DNA of 64,000 bases from Bifidobacterium boum (GTDB taxonomy: Bacteria; Actinomycetota; Actinomycetes; Actinomycetales; Bifidobacteriaceae). The notes under the pieces are model-generated. The model worked only from the letters and a program-made list of their open reading frames with translations, had not been told where the DNA came from and did not search any database. Location of the stretch: contig NZ_JGYQ01000002.1 of the NCBI RefSeq assembly GCF_000741535.1, forward strand, positions 151,941-215,940, in the 5' to 3' direction. Both the position numbers and the translations under genes were made by a program. This document shows positions 1-9,164 of this stretch, in pieces. Within the stretch, counting starts at the first letter, position 1, and each line of letters opens with the position of its first letter.

Positions 1-725
1 ACGTCGCACATCAGCGAAATCTTGTCCTTGATGGACTGATTCAGCGTGCGGTCGGAACGCAGGACCAGCGCGTCAGGCGTGATGCCCAGCTGGCGCAGCA
101 TCATCACGGAATGCTGGGTCGGCTTGGTTTTCAGCTCGTGCGCGGCGGAAATGTACGGAACCAGCGAAACGTGCACGAACATGCAGTTCTCCGGGCCGAG
201 TTCGCGGCGCACCTGACGGGCTGCCTCAAGGAACGGCTGCGATTCGATATCGCCGACGGTGCCGCCGATTTCCGTGATGATCACATCGACATCGTCCGCC
301 GCCTGGGCACGCATACGGCTCTTGATCTCATTGGTGATATGCGGGATCACCTGCACGCACTGGCCCAGATACTCGCCGGCACGCTCCTTGCGCAGCACGG
401 ACTGATAAATCTGACCGGTGGTGACATTCGCCTTCTGGCTGAGGAAGACATCAAGGAAGCGCTCATAATGGCCGATGTCGAGATCGGTTTCGGCGCCGTC
501 CTCGGTGACATAGACCTCACCGTGCTGGAAGGGGTTCATTGTGCCCGGGTCGACATTGATATAGGGATCGAGTTTCTGCTGAAGAACGCGGATTCCGCGG
601 CTGCGCAGCAGGCGGCCCAAGGACGAAGCAGTCAGTCCTTTGCCGAGGGAGGACACCACGCCTCCGGTGACGAAAATATGCTTGGTGACGTGTTCCGATG
701 CATTGCCATGTTGTCTTCTTGCCAT
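1..725 (-). CDS. pyrG: CTP synthase, N-terminal part (runs off window)
   Basis: CTP synthase makes CTP from UTP, ATP and glutamine in pyrimidine synthesis. The reverse strand from 725 encodes about 241 residues of the N-terminal amidoligase domain. It shows the P-loop [12 protein letters not shown] followed by family segments [19 protein letters not shown] and [15 protein letters not shown]. The glutamine amidotransferase half lies outside the window to the left. The start ATG at 723-725 ([10 protein letters not shown]) leaves a short basic extension before the conserved KHIFVTGGV segment. The downstream gene on this strand cannot be seen. Identity is secure; only the extent is incomplete. 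Confidence 0.96.
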   Translation of the reverse strand, partial: MARRQHGNASEHVTKHIFVTGGVVSSLGKGLTASSLGRLLRSRGIRVLQQKLDPYINVDPGTMNPFQHGEVYVTEDGAETDLDIGHYERFLDVFLSQKANVTTGQIYQSVLRKERAGEYLGQCVQVIPHITNEIKSRMRAQAADDVDVIITEIGGTVGDIESQPFLEAARQVRRELGPENCMFVHVSLVPYISAAHELKTKPTQHSVMMLRQLGITPDALVLRSDRTLNQSIKDKISLMCD

Positions 726-833
726 GGAACTCCAATCTATCATCTCGCCATGACCCGGCGTGTTTCCCTGACACTGCAGCGCCACAGAATCCGTATCCAT
801 CCCGCAAGCGCCATGCGATGCAGTCATGCCGGG

Positions 834-1754
834 TCATTTCTTGAGTGTCACATTCACCGTCATGCGGCAATCCACGTCACCCCCTCTGGTGTCTTCGTGT
901 CGTAGCGATATGAGAATCCTTGGACCGTCTCGGACTCGGAAAACGTCACCACGCCTGTAAGCGTCAAACATGCCAGCGGATACACCGCTCACCCATGACG
1001 GGTCGATACCTGCTCGCTTCATCGATACCGTCATGGTACCGTCCGGTGACTTCATTGCCGCGAAGGTCACCCGCTGCATGGCTGAAGAACATTCCGTCAG
1101 TCGCGCATTCGCCGACAAGTTCAATGCCGGCAGCCTGTTACTCCACAGTCTCAGGACTTTCAGCTTCATGTTCTTTGATACATCAAGAGACGAGAGCCTG
1201 TTGCCGTCTACGCACAGGGATGTCAGATGCCTGTTCACCGACACGTCCAACGACGACAGTTGGTTGTCGGTGGCATACAGCGTGGACAGCTGGACGTTAT
1301 GCGACACATCCAACGATGGCAAGCTGCTTCGGTCCACATCAAGATGCTTCAGCTGTTCATTGTGAGACACGTCCAATGAAGTCAGCTCATCACCCTCTAC
1401 ATCCAGTTCCTTCAGTCGCGGGTTATGCGTCACATCCAATGATGACAGCATATTGTCGGCTGCATACAGCGTCGTCAACCGGGTGTTATGCGACACGTCC
1501 AACGACGACAGTTGGTTGTTCCAGGCAAGCAGCTGGGTCAGATTTCGAAAATACTCTACGCCCTTGAGGCTTGAGATTGTCTTGCTGGTGATGGAAATCT
1601 TCGTAACGGCATCAGCCTCGGACTCGCTGAGCGTCCCGTCCTTGTCCGCATCGAAATACTGTGACGTATAGGCACGAAATTAATCGTCAGGAAAGTGTTC
1701 CGAATCGATATCCACCGGCCATGTGACCGCCGTTGCAGGGTCGATGGCGGTCAC
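834..1754 (-). pseudogene. Decayed leucine-rich-repeat surface protein
   Basis: The reverse strand encodes about seven 21-residue leucine-rich repeats of the form SLDVSHNxxLxxLxxxxNxL, then a non-repeat C-terminal part ending MTVNVTLKK. Upstream in the same frame is an EF-hand-like segment (FDADKDGTLSESEADAV) that usually precedes LRRs in secreted actinobacterial and Firmicute surface proteins. An in-frame TAA at 1680-1682 falls inside the motif (FPDD, stop, FRAYTSQYFD). There is no ATG or GTG between that stop and the first repeat, and no signal peptide upstream. I therefore call it a 5'-truncated, stop-interrupted relic. The alternative is a cytoplasmic protein starting at TTG 1502, which is less likely. 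Confidence 0.75.
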
Positions 1755-1759
1755 ATGGC
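1718..1759. repeat. 14-bp perfect inverted repeat
   Basis: The arms gccatgtgaccgcc (1718-1731) and ggcggtcacatggc (1746-1759) are exact reverse complements around a 14-base loop. The structure lies between the stop of the DUF2142 gene and the LRR relic. No T-run follows on either strand, so it is a weak terminator candidate. It could instead mark the deletion that removed the 5' end of the LRR gene. Confidence 0.6.
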
Positions 1760-1790
1760 GCGTTCATCGCCGATATGCATTCCACGCCAA

Positions 1791-3185
1791 TCAACAAGGG
1801 TCAACCGACACGGCGTTCCCGTTATGCTGTTTCACAGCGTACAAGCTGGCAACACATTCGGCGCTACAGAGCACCAACAACACCGTCAATGGAAGAAAAT
1901 ATCGATATTGCATGCCATAGACCTCGTCGATGCCAATAGGCGTATATTGCAGCCAGAGTGCAAGATATGTCAGCAGGATGATGCCCACGTCGATGCCCCA
2001 TGCACACCACAGGAATACTCGCATGCGGACGGGCAACGACTTGGTGACCGTTGTGACAGTAATCAGGACAGTCATTACAAGCACTGCTAACCAACAGCAG
2101 ATGATAACGATGCTATTCGCAATATTGTCCATGTTGGACTTGCCGTGGATAATCGCTTTGCCGATGGCATAAGCCGCTTGCGCAACACCAGTAAAACTGC
2201 CCATCAGTGCGCGTTTCTTTGCGGCTACATTCTCAGATGGCACAATCATCGGAGTCGTGACGAACCATGAGGTCAGGCGTATCCACACGACAAGCCATAT
2301 CGATGACACGGCCACTGCAGCAATACATATCCACAGTCGAGGGTCGCGGCAGGTTCTTTTACCTTGCGCCGCTCCGGCGACGTGCTCCCCGGCAAACCGC
2401 CGTTGCATATGGGGTACAAACAGGATGAGCAACACCAATGGTGCATAGGTGAATTTGCACATTGCCGTACAAACCGACAAAAGTGCCAAGGCGATGCAAT
2501 AGCGAACAGACACACGGCGGTACAGCGTCCTGAACACCATACAGGTCAGAAGGAACGTACACGCTTGAGTGAAAGAATCCGCTGAAATCGCGAATGCATT
2601 GCGGTACATTATCACCGGGCATACCATTGCGATGCTGACGAGTATTCGCCATCTCGGCAATGCAGCGACAGCCAGACCCATGCACAATGCATAAACGGCA
2701 AGCATGACGAATTCCGCGAGATAATACGTAGCATGCGCAGACATCCCAAATGTCTTGCCTACGGCAAATGCAACAAGTTGTGGCAGGTAGGTGACTGGAG
2801 AGTTCACAGCCGAGTTGTTGTACGGGACATCAGCTCCTGCGGCATCCTGTGTGGTGATGGTATCTGCTCTGACGACTGCTGGATCGTACCCGTCATATTC
2901 TTGTAGGGAAAAGTTGATCCAACTCCAGTCAACGTGACCACCGACATTGCCGTTGGAACCATGCAGCAAGCTTTTCGAGTCGACTGGTCTGACCAGCACA
3001 TCGCCGTTCAGGATGCCGTCAATCCGATACACGTGTGCCCAGATATCCGGGATGTGCCCTGGAGGCGTCACCACGATGAAGAACATGCCGATTACTATGG
3101 TCACTAACGTCACTATCGCCGGCATGTGTTTGTTGGCGTCACAAACCAGCCGTCGCAGTGCCATGCCATGTTCACTGCCACCCAT
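1791..3185 (-). CDS. DUF2142 family polytopic membrane protein
   Basis: This is a predicted integral membrane protein of about 464 residues with roughly ten hydrophobic segments. The architecture is DUF2142-like: a first transmembrane helix, then the extracytoplasmic-loop signature PPGHIPDIWAHVYRIDGI and a periplasmic stretch with SPVTYLPQ. DUF2142 proteins are GT-C-fold candidates often found with cell-surface polysaccharide genes; substrate and activity are not known. I chose the ATG at 3183-3185 because GGTGAGG precedes it by about 5 bases. The frame stays open to a GTG at 3278, but that extension (RCTIEHPGRCSIP) is unlike a protein N-terminus and spans a hairpin. No polysaccharide genes are adjacent. 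Confidence 0.75.
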   Translation of the reverse strand: MGGSEHGMALRRLVCDANKHMPAIVTLVTIVIGMFFIVVTPPGHIPDIWAHVYRIDGILNGDVLVRPVDSKSLLHGSNGNVGGHVDWSWINFSLQEYDGYDPAVVRADTITTQDAAGADVPYNNSAVNSPVTYLPQLVAFAVGKTFGMSAHATYYLAEFVMLAVYALCMGLAVAALPRWRILVSIAMVCPVIMYRNAFAISADSFTQACTFLLTCMVFRTLYRRVSVRYCIALALLSVCTAMCKFTYAPLVLLILFVPHMQRRFAGEHVAGAAQGKRTCRDPRLWICIAAVAVSSIWLVVWIRLTSWFVTTPMIVPSENVAAKKRALMGSFTGVAQAAYAIGKAIIHGKSNMDNIANSIVIICCWLAVLVMTVLITVTTVTKSLPVRMRVFLWCAWGIDVGIILLTYLALWLQYTPIGIDEVYGMQYRYFLPLTVLLVLCSAECVASLYAVKQHNGNAVSVDPC

Positions 3186-3233
3186 AGCTGCCTCACCATC
3201 TCCAAGCATTTCTCTACACGCATGTGCGGGCGG

Positions 3234-3261
3234 AATCGAGCATCTTCCTGGATGCTCGATT
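3234..3261 (-). promoter_or_regulatory. Leader hairpin upstream of the DUF2142 gene
   Basis: The 11-base arms aatcgagcatc (3234-3244) and gatgctcgatt (3251-3261) are perfect complements with a 6-base loop. If the DUF2142 start at 3185 is right, this hairpin lies in its 5' untranslated region about 50 bases before the start codon. Its role is unknown. Confidence 0.45.
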
Positions 3262-3345
3262 GTGCATCTGAGATACACGATAACAACCCAACATTAACAA
3301 TTTTACCCTAAACGAGCGACAGGTGCCGAGTATTCCCTTTCTTGC

Positions 3346-4875
3346 TCAGTTCCCATACCAATCCGGGTCGGATGCGTCGCGGGCGGAACCGCCGTGCCAG
3401 GTGGACGGCGTGGCAGCCACATGGATCGCTATGGCCGATCCCGCCGGCACAGTCGCATTGAGCTTGCCGTCGATGCCGATACGCACCGTCGACGAACAAT
3501 CGCCGCTGGCATAGACGTTGCAATATTCGCCTGCCGGCATCGAGGTGGCGTACGACACGGCGGCATCGTTTTCCCCGTTGTTGATGACGATGTATGCCCG
3601 GTTGCCGCGGCCGAAACCGATTACGTTATCGCCGTCGTCATGCCAATCCACCATGCGTGCGGACCTGGCGACGTTATGCCAGCCGATCATGCCCCGGATC
3701 GCCGTCCACCGTTGCGTGCAGGTCCAATCCGACCCCGTGCCGCAGGTCGTATCGGGAACGGAGGTCGAGGTGGCGCCTGGAGCGCCGTCATCACTGTTCT
3801 CGTATTCATAGCCGGAGAAGATATTCGGCGTACTGTACGGGTACGCGAGCATGAACGCATTGGCTAGCAGATACGAGTTCTCGTCACGGTATGTCAACGT
3901 CATGCCGTTGCGTTCCGTATCCCAATTGGTGACGAATATCGCCGCCTCGTCGCTTGGCACGAGATTGCTGGTGATGTCCTTGATCGACTTGGTGCCCCCG
4001 ACAAGCGAATTGGAGAAGAAGGTCTTGAGCTGGTACGCGTACTGGAATTCCGACACCTGCCCGGAACGCGTGTAGTTCTTCGGCTGGATCGCCGCTGCCT
4101 CGTTCACGTTGCCGATGACCTCTTGCATCCACCAGATATCGTTCAGGGAGCGTCCGGTTTTCTGTGCTACGAGCTTTTTGATGGCGAGGACATCCGTGTT
4201 GGAGATGTGTTTGACGGCATCGACGCGGAAGCCTGCGACCCCATAGTTGATGAGTTTGGCGAAATACGAGGCGAGTGTGTCTCGTACATGGGCTGAAGAC
4301 GTGTCGAGGTCTTGCAATCCGGTGACACGGCAATCCTGGACATTCTCTTGGTCCGTGTAATTGATGACATCCGAGTCGCAGGAATGGAAATCCTTGGCAG
4401 TGTATCCGATAGCGGGGAAATCTCCCTTCGCATCGTATGCGCTGCCGACTGTGCCGGTGCCGCTGCCCTGCCCGACGCCGGTGGTGTGGTTGATGACGGC
4501 ATCGGCGATGATGCCCACCCCCGCCGCCTTGCATGTGGCGATCATGGATTTGAATTCCTGTTCAGTGCCTTCCTTGGAGTCTAACTTGTAACTGACCGGC
4601 TGATATGAAGTCCACCATTGCGTTCCCTTGATGGATTCCTGCGGCGGGGAGACTTGGACATACGCGACGCCTTCCGGACCAAATGTCTTGGTGCATTCCT
4701 TGGCGATCGACGTCCAGTTTTCCTGGAACGCGGTAACGATGACGTCACTGCGGTAGCTGGCCGGATCGAAATTGGCGGTGATGCCGGTCGGTGTACGGAA
4801 TGTCGCTACGGTAAGGCCTGCGCTGACGGCGATGCACAGCACTGCGATCAGGATGGTTCTGATGCGTTGTTTCAT
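3346..4875 (-). CDS. Secreted alpha-amylase, GH13
   Basis: A 509-residue extracellular endo-acting alpha-1,4-glucan hydrolase. Residues 1-26 (MKQRIRTILIAVLCIAV) form a signal peptide. GH13 regions are visible: I, DAVINH (125-130); II, GFRVDAVKH with nucleophile D219; III, MQEVIG with acid/base E252; IV, FVTNWD with D319. In region IV the usual histidine (NHD) is tryptophan. A short beta domain C follows and the protein ends without a starch-binding module or sorting signal. The ATG at 4873-4875 is preceded by GGAGGAATC; the longer open frame to 5052 has no ribosome site or signal peptide. Transcription probably starts just upstream from a promoter overlapped by a LacI-type operator. Confidence 0.9.
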   Translation of the reverse strand: MKQRIRTILIAVLCIAVSAGLTVATFRTPTGITANFDPASYRSDVIVTAFQENWTSIAKECTKTFGPEGVAYVQVSPPQESIKGTQWWTSYQPVSYKLDSKEGTEQEFKSMIATCKAAGVGIIADAVINHTTGVGQGSGTGTVGSAYDAKGDFPAIGYTAKDFHSCDSDVINYTDQENVQDCRVTGLQDLDTSSAHVRDTLASYFAKLINYGVAGFRVDAVKHISNTDVLAIKKLVAQKTGRSLNDIWWMQEVIGNVNEAAAIQPKNYTRSGQVSEFQYAYQLKTFFSNSLVGGTKSIKDITSNLVPSDEAAIFVTNWDTERNGMTLTYRDENSYLLANAFMLAYPYSTPNIFSGYEYENSDDGAPGATSTSVPDTTCGTGSDWTCTQRWTAIRGMIGWHNVARSARMVDWHDDGDNVIGFGRGNRAYIVINNGENDAAVSYATSMPAGEYCNVYASGDCSSTVRIGIDGKLNATVPAGSAIAIHVAATPSTWHGGSARDASDPDWYGN

Positions 4876-4902
4876 GATTCCTCCGTTGGATGGGCTGACA
4901 GC

Positions 4903-4941
4903 ATTGTATGACGGGCGGCTCGGTCCTGCAAACGTTCGCAG
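4903..4941 (-). promoter_or_regulatory. Amylase promoter with overlapping LacI-type operator
   Basis: On the reverse strand, TTGCAG (4926-4931) is separated by 17 bases from TACAAT (4903-4908), about 28 bases before the amylase start. The 16-base near-palindrome CTGCAAACGTTCGCAG (4926-4941, plus strand) overlaps the -35 box. Its central CG and AAACGTT core are typical of LacI-family sugar-responsive repressor operators. Repression relieved by a maltooligosaccharide is inferred, not shown. Confidence 0.65.
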
Positions 4942-4994
4942 TCGGCGGTGGACGATAACACCTTGCGGGAGCGCAAACGAGTCGATGAAAACGA

Positions 4995-5034
4995 CAACGG
5001 GTGACGAACGTTGTCTTACGTTCGTCACCCGTTG
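4995..5034 (-). terminator. Hairpin terminator before the amylase promoter
   Basis: The 16-bp perfect stem (caacgggtgacgaacg, 4995-5010; partner 5019-5034) has an 8-base loop. On the reverse strand it is followed by TCGTTTTC. It would end transcripts coming from the wall-protein remnant at 5081 and insulate the amylase promoter. Confidence 0.65.
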
Positions 5035-5080
5035 GTGGGACGCGTCTGACACGAGGTCGGACTATGCGCCGTAGACCAGG

Positions 5081-5335
5081 CTAGTCACGGTATGCGCCGT
5101 GCTTGGCTCTGTGCTCCCCTGCCAGTGACATTGCACCAGCCAAGGCCAGTGCGAGGCACACGAGGATGGCACCGGCAACGGAAGCGCCGGTCTTGGCGAG
5201 ATCCGCCGGCTGGTTCGCGGCTTGCGCCGCGGACTTGCCATCCTGGGGCTTCGCAGCAGTGTGGTATGCCTCCCGTCACATCGACTGTGGCGGCCTGTGG
5301 AGTTCCCTGAATGGGGATTGCATACGTTTGTACTC
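5081..5335 (-). pseudogene. Remnant of a sortase-anchored surface protein
   Basis: The reverse strand ending at stop 5081-5083 encodes a classic C-terminal sorting signal. It has the LPXTG-like motif LAKTG, a hydrophobic helix (ASVAGAILVCLALALAGA), and a charged tail with EHRAKHGAYRD, all preceded by an Ala/Gln-rich spacer. A TGA lies just upstream in this frame, and plausible coding sequence (PIQGTPQAATVDVTGG) continues in a neighbouring frame, so there is a frameshift near 5260-5285. No start codon, signal peptide or ectodomain exists before the promoter at 5345. I interpret this as a large internal deletion of a wall-anchored protein gene that left promoter, tail and terminator. Confidence 0.7.
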
Positions 5336-5344
5336 GGCGCTTCT

Positions 5345-5373
5345 ATGATAACGTGAATATTTTGCAATGACAA
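5345..5373 (-). promoter_or_regulatory. Sigma-70-type promoter, now driving a gene remnant
   Basis: On the reverse strand TTGTCA (5368-5373) and TATCAT (5345-5350) are separated by exactly 17 bases, in an A/T-rich stretch. It reads into the sorting-signal remnant. Confidence 0.6.
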
Positions 5374-5511
5374 CGTGGCGTTGACACACGCCAACAATCA
5401 AAGAAAACCGCCCGCGTACAGCAGCACCGGCAGTAGATGGTATCCAACCGGACACATGCATCATTGCATGGCCAAGGAAAACGTTGTCATGATCGGGAGC
5501 ACCTCAGTAAC

Positions 5512-5545
5512 GTGGGGCGGGAACCTACGATGATTCCCGCCCCAC
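5512..5545 (-). terminator. Terminator of the shikimate operon
   Basis: A 12-bp perfect stem gtggggcgggaa (5512-5523) with ttcccgccccac (5534-5545) surrounds a 10-base loop. It sits 20 bases past the aroQ stop and is followed on that strand only by a short GTTACT, so termination may be partly factor-dependent. Confidence 0.7.
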
Positions 5546-5565
5546 AATAACGCCCATGCCTACAG

Positions 5566-6015
5566 TCATTCGCCCATGATATGGGCGATCGCCTCAAGGG
5601 CGAGCCTGTAACCGAAGAATCCAAGCCCGGTGATCGTGCCTGTAGCCACAGGGGAAATCACGCTGCGCTTACGGAATTCATCGCGTGATGCGGGATTGGA
5701 GATATGCACTTCCATCAGAGGCACCCCGGCATCGCCGACCATGTGTGCGGCATCAGCCAAACCATAGCTGTAATGCGTGAATGCCGCCGGGTTCATGACC
5801 ACCGGAATCGCACCATCCGCGGCCTCATGCATCCAATGAATCATCTCGGCTTCGTCGTCAGTCTGCCGAACCTCGACATCCAAACCGAGGTCACGGCCCC
5901 ACCGCTCACAATCCTCACGAAGCGTTTGTAGATCCTGATGACCGTAGACATCAGGCTGGCGGACACCGAGACGGCCAAGATTCGGCCCATTGACGACAAG
6001 AACACGACGCGTCAT
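5566..6015 (-). CDS. aroQ: 3-dehydroquinate dehydratase, type II
   Basis: Step three of the shikimate pathway: 3-dehydroquinate is dehydrated to 3-dehydroshikimate. The 149-residue product has the usual size of the dodecameric type II enzyme. It shows VVNGPNLGRLGVRQPDVYG (catalytic tyrosine in the lid), MNPAAFTHYSYGLADA and MEVHISNPASRDEFRKRSV with the conserved HISN. The ATG at 6013-6015 is preceded by AGAAAGG. A longer open frame reaches 6198, but it lacks a ribosome site and overlaps aroKB. It is the last gene of aroC-aroKB-aroQ, 52 bases after aroKB, with a strong hairpin downstream. Confidence 0.95.
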   Translation of the reverse strand: MTRRVLVVNGPNLGRLGVRQPDVYGHQDLQTLREDCERWGRDLGLDVEVRQTDDEAEMIHWMHEAADGAIPVVMNPAAFTHYSYGLADAAHMVGDAGVPLMEVHISNPASRDEFRKRSVISPVATGTITGLGFFGYRLALEAIAHIMGE

Positions 6016-6067
6016 ACGTTTACCTTTCTGCGTTCCGATGATATTGGACTCGTGGACACCCACCGTG

Positions 6068-7792
6068 TCACTGTGTGGGGCGAATCCGTTCAAAAGCCTC
6101 ATGGACTGCTTCAATCGGCGGATTATCCAAATGAATCGGATGACCGATACCGTCAAGAATGACGAAACGCAAGGTATTACCGCGTGCCTTCTTGTCACGG
6201 TGCATCAGCGCCAGAACACGTTGCCAGTCGCCGCCGCCCCACGATGTGGGCAATCCCAAGGAGCCAAGCAAATCGCGATGATACTCGACCAAATCCTCGT
6301 CGATATACCCGAGAATATGGGACAGTTCAGCCGCGAAAACACAGCCGACAGCCACGGCATTGCCGTGACGCCACTTGAAATGCTCGATCTGTTCAATGGC
6401 ATGACCAAGCGTGTGACCGTAGTTGAGGAACTCGCGCAGCCCCGCTTCACGCAAATCGTTGGAAACATGGTATGCCTTGACTGTAACCGTACGCTCAATC
6501 AGTTCGGCGACCACGCCCTCCAACGGCGACCCTAGGAATGTGCTGCCGTCAAAAGCGCGCAGCTCGCGCGCATGCTCTTCAAGGATGGTCAGAATCTGCG
6601 GGTCGCGGATGAAACCGGACTTCGCTACCTCGCCCAGACCTTCGACGAAAATATCGTTAGGTAGCGTTTCCAGCGCACGCATGTCAGCGAGCACGCCGGC
6701 AGGCGTGTAGAACGAACCGACCAGATTCTTGCCTTGCGGTGTGTTGATGCCGGTTTTCCCGCCTGTGGAAGCATCCACCATCGCCAGCAATGACGTCGGG
6801 CAGTTCACGTATCGGATGCCACGCATCCACGTTGCGGCGACAAATCCGGCAAGATCCGTCGCCGCTCCGCCACCGAGACCGACGACAGCATCAGAACGAG
6901 TGAATCCTTCATCGCCCAAACGCTGCCAGATACCATTGGCAACTTCAATGGTTTTGCCGGCTTCCGCATCAGGAATCAGAATGTCACTGACCTCATACCC
7001 CCCCTGACGCAGCAATGCACGCGCACGATCGGAGTGCCGTTGCACCGGCGCCGTATGGATCAACGCAACCTTGACCGGCTTGTCACCGAGGACTTCCGCA
7101 AGATGATTCGACGTTCCCACACCGATTCGGACATCATACGGGGTGATTGACGCACCAGTGACATGCACATCATGTTCCATAACCATATCCACCACTTTCT
7201 TTGCCGCATGCTGCGGCGACGATCCGTGCGTGCGGACCTGCACATTCGCGATAGCACGGAACACGGGGTCCCGCACCTCATACAGGGCACGCCACTTCGC
7301 GTCGGCATCTCCCGCCAGCATCGGCCGGTTCCCACCGCGTCGGGCACGCTCCATCGCCTCATGCGGATCAGCCTGCAAATAGACGACCTTCCCGCCGTTC
7401 TCCTCATAAGCCGCCAACGCTTCACGGACCTGGCCGGTCATCGGAGCCCCGCCGCCGAGTGACAGAATACCGTCCGTGGAATGCAGCAGATCCTCAATGA
7501 CGTCGCATTCGAACGCACGGAACTTCGGCTCACCGTACCGTTCAAAATAGTCCGTGATCTTCATGCCGGAGCGATGCTCAATCACCTCGTCCGAATCGGT
7601 GAATCGGACACCAAGCAACTGGGCCACTTCCCCACCGACTCTGGTTTTGCCAGCCCCCGGCATGCCGATAAGCACAGCTACGGGAGCCGACAATCTGCCC
7701 TCCTGATGAGATGCGACATCGGCACGTCGCGTAGCATAGCGACGTCGCGAAGCGTCACGGCTGCCACCGTACCGACGATGATGCTGCGTCAT
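6068..7792 (-). CDS. aroKB: Fused shikimate kinase / 3-dehydroquinate synthase
   Basis: A bifunctional 574-residue shikimate-pathway enzyme. After a basic 35-residue extension, shikimate kinase occupies about residues 36-190 with Walker A GMPGAGKT and the LSLGGGAPM substrate loop. 3-dehydroquinate synthase follows (about 205-574), with NAD-site [20 protein letters not shown], the [18 protein letters not shown] block and metal ligands in GHTLGHAIE. The fusion is characteristic of bifidobacteria, so it is a genus marker, not an anomaly. The ATG at 7792 has GAGGTGA upstream. It lies 48 bases after aroC and is probably cotranscribed. Confidence 0.96.
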   Translation of the reverse strand: MTQHHRRYGGSRDASRRRYATRRADVASHQEGRLSAPVAVLIGMPGAGKTRVGGEVAQLLGVRFTDSDEVIEHRSGMKITDYFERYGEPKFRAFECDVIEDLLHSTDGILSLGGGAPMTGQVREALAAYEENGGKVVYLQADPHEAMERARRGGNRPMLAGDADAKWRALYEVRDPVFRAIANVQVRTHGSSPQHAAKKVVDMVMEHDVHVTGASITPYDVRIGVGTSNHLAEVLGDKPVKVALIHTAPVQRHSDRARALLRQGGYEVSDILIPDAEAGKTIEVANGIWQRLGDEGFTRSDAVVGLGGGAATDLAGFVAATWMRGIRYVNCPTSLLAMVDASTGGKTGINTPQGKNLVGSFYTPAGVLADMRALETLPNDIFVEGLGEVAKSGFIRDPQILTILEEHARELRAFDGSTFLGSPLEGVVAELIERTVTVKAYHVSNDLREAGLREFLNYGHTLGHAIEQIEHFKWRHGNAVAVGCVFAAELSHILGYIDEDLVEYHRDLLGSLGLPTSWGGGDWQRVLALMHRDKKARGNTLRFVILDGIGHPIHLDNPPIEAVHEAFERIRPTQ

Positions 7793-7840
7793 ATCACTTC
7801 ACCTCACGTTCCCGCTGTAATGCCGAACCGGTACAGTACA

Positions 7841-9028
7841 TCAGCGCAAATGTTCAGGCCAGGACGCGAGATACGCTTGGGCATTACGGCGGGTCTCAGC
7901 GATATTGTCCCCGCCGAATTTCTCCAGCACAAACTTCGCCAGCGTCAAACGAACCATCGCTTCGGCGACAACAGACGCAGCCGGCACTGCAGTGTTATCA
8001 GAACGCTGGTTGATCGCCTGGGCAGGCTCCCCGGTGAGCACATCCACCGTACGCAGCGCCTTGGGAATCGATGGGATAGGCTTCATAGCGGCACGGACAC
8101 GAATCGGCTCACCGTTGGACATGCCACCCTCGATACCGCCTGCACGATTGCTCAACCGGCTGATCCGTCCGTCATCATTGACTACGATCTCATCGTGGGC
8201 AAGGGAACCAGGACGATCCGCTTCTTTGAAACCGTCGCCGATTTCCACACCCTTGATGGCCTGAATGCCCATCAGTGCACTCGCCAACGCGGCGTCGAGA
8301 CGCCGGTCGGACTCGACATACGTGCCAAGACCAGCAGGAACGCCGTAAGCGATCACCTCAATCACGCCGCCAAGCGTATCCGCGGCGTTCTTCGCCTCAT
8401 CGATACGTTCCATCATGCGGTGCTCCGCATCCTTGTCCAAGGTACGAACGGGAGACTGGTCGAGTGCGGCGACGTCATCCGGCAGCGGCAGCGGCGTATC
8501 CTCGTCAATACCCACGCCCCCTATGGAGATGACGTGAGCGACCGTGCGAATGCCCAAGCATTGTTCCAAGAAGTTCGATGCGACAGCGCCCAACGCGACA
8601 CGGGACGCGGTTTCACGTGCGCTGGAACGTTCGAGAATGGGACGGGCGTCAGTGAACCCGTATTTACGCATCCCCGTCAAGTCGGCATGCCCTGGGCGCG
8701 GACGGCTCAGCGGCGCGTTGCGACCGGTTTGCGGCAGCTCATGATCGAGCGGGTCGGCGCTCATGACTTCGGTCCACTTCGGCCACTCTGTATTGCCGAT
8801 TTCAATGGAAATCGGCGACCCCAACGTGGAGCCGTGCCGCACGCCGGTAAGCAGTCGGACCTGATCCTGCTCAAACTTCATGCGGGCGCCACGGCCATAG
8901 CCCAAGCGGCGGCGGGCGAGGGCCTCGGAAATGTCCTTCGTGGTGACCTGCACGCCGGCAGGCAGCCCCTCCATCATCGCGACAAGCGCTTCACCATGCG
9001 ATTCTCCGGCGGTCTGCCAACGCAACAT
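7841..9028 (-). CDS. aroC: Chorismate synthase
   Basis: The last shikimate-pathway step: 5-enolpyruvylshikimate-3-phosphate loses phosphate to give chorismate, using reduced FMN. The 395 residues match the family length. Signatures are [15 protein letters not shown] at the N-terminus, [17 protein letters not shown], and [13 protein letters not shown] with [19 protein letters not shown] precedes the ATG at 9028. A promoter-like sequence lies 42 bases upstream, although the gene also follows mltG on the same strand with a gap of 136 bases. Confidence 0.97.
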   Translation of the reverse strand: MLRWQTAGESHGEALVAMMEGLPAGVQVTTKDISEALARRRLGYGRGARMKFEQDQVRLLTGVRHGSTLGSPISIEIGNTEWPKWTEVMSADPLDHELPQTGRNAPLSRPRPGHADLTGMRKYGFTDARPILERSSARETASRVALGAVASNFLEQCLGIRTVAHVISIGGVGIDEDTPLPLPDDVAALDQSPVRTLDKDAEHRMMERIDEAKNAADTLGGVIEVIAYGVPAGLGTYVESDRRLDAALASALMGIQAIKGVEIGDGFKEADRPGSLAHDEIVVNDDGRISRLSNRAGGIEGGMSNGEPIRVRAAMKPIPSIPKALRTVDVLTGEPAQAINQRSDNTAVPAASVVAEAMVRLTLAKFVLEKFGGDNIAETRRNAQAYLASWPEHLR

Positions 9029-9069
9029 GTGGTCTCCTTTGTCTCTGTATTTCTACGTGTCTTGCCACA

Positions 9070-9098
9070 GCTCTACTGCTTTCGCATATTAGCGGCAA
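9070..9098 (-). promoter_or_regulatory. Candidate aroC promoter
   Basis: On the reverse strand TTGCCG (9093-9098) and TAGAGC (9070-9075) are 17 bases apart, in the gap between mltG and aroC. Both boxes are one to three bases off consensus. It may let aroC-aroKB-aroQ be expressed independently of alaS-ruvX-mltG. Confidence 0.4.
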
Positions 9099-9164
9099 TC
9101 GCGACCGCCCACACGGCCACGTCTTCTATATGGACTCTATTACAGACGAATGATACGGCGGGTA

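Noticed and set aside
111..905. 264-codon plus-strand frame over pyrG
   Set aside because: Antisense shadow of the conserved PyrG reading; no family match and no ribosome site.
1695..2172. Several short plus-strand frames inside the DUF2142 gene
   Set aside because: Shadows; the minus strand encodes a coherent polytopic membrane protein.
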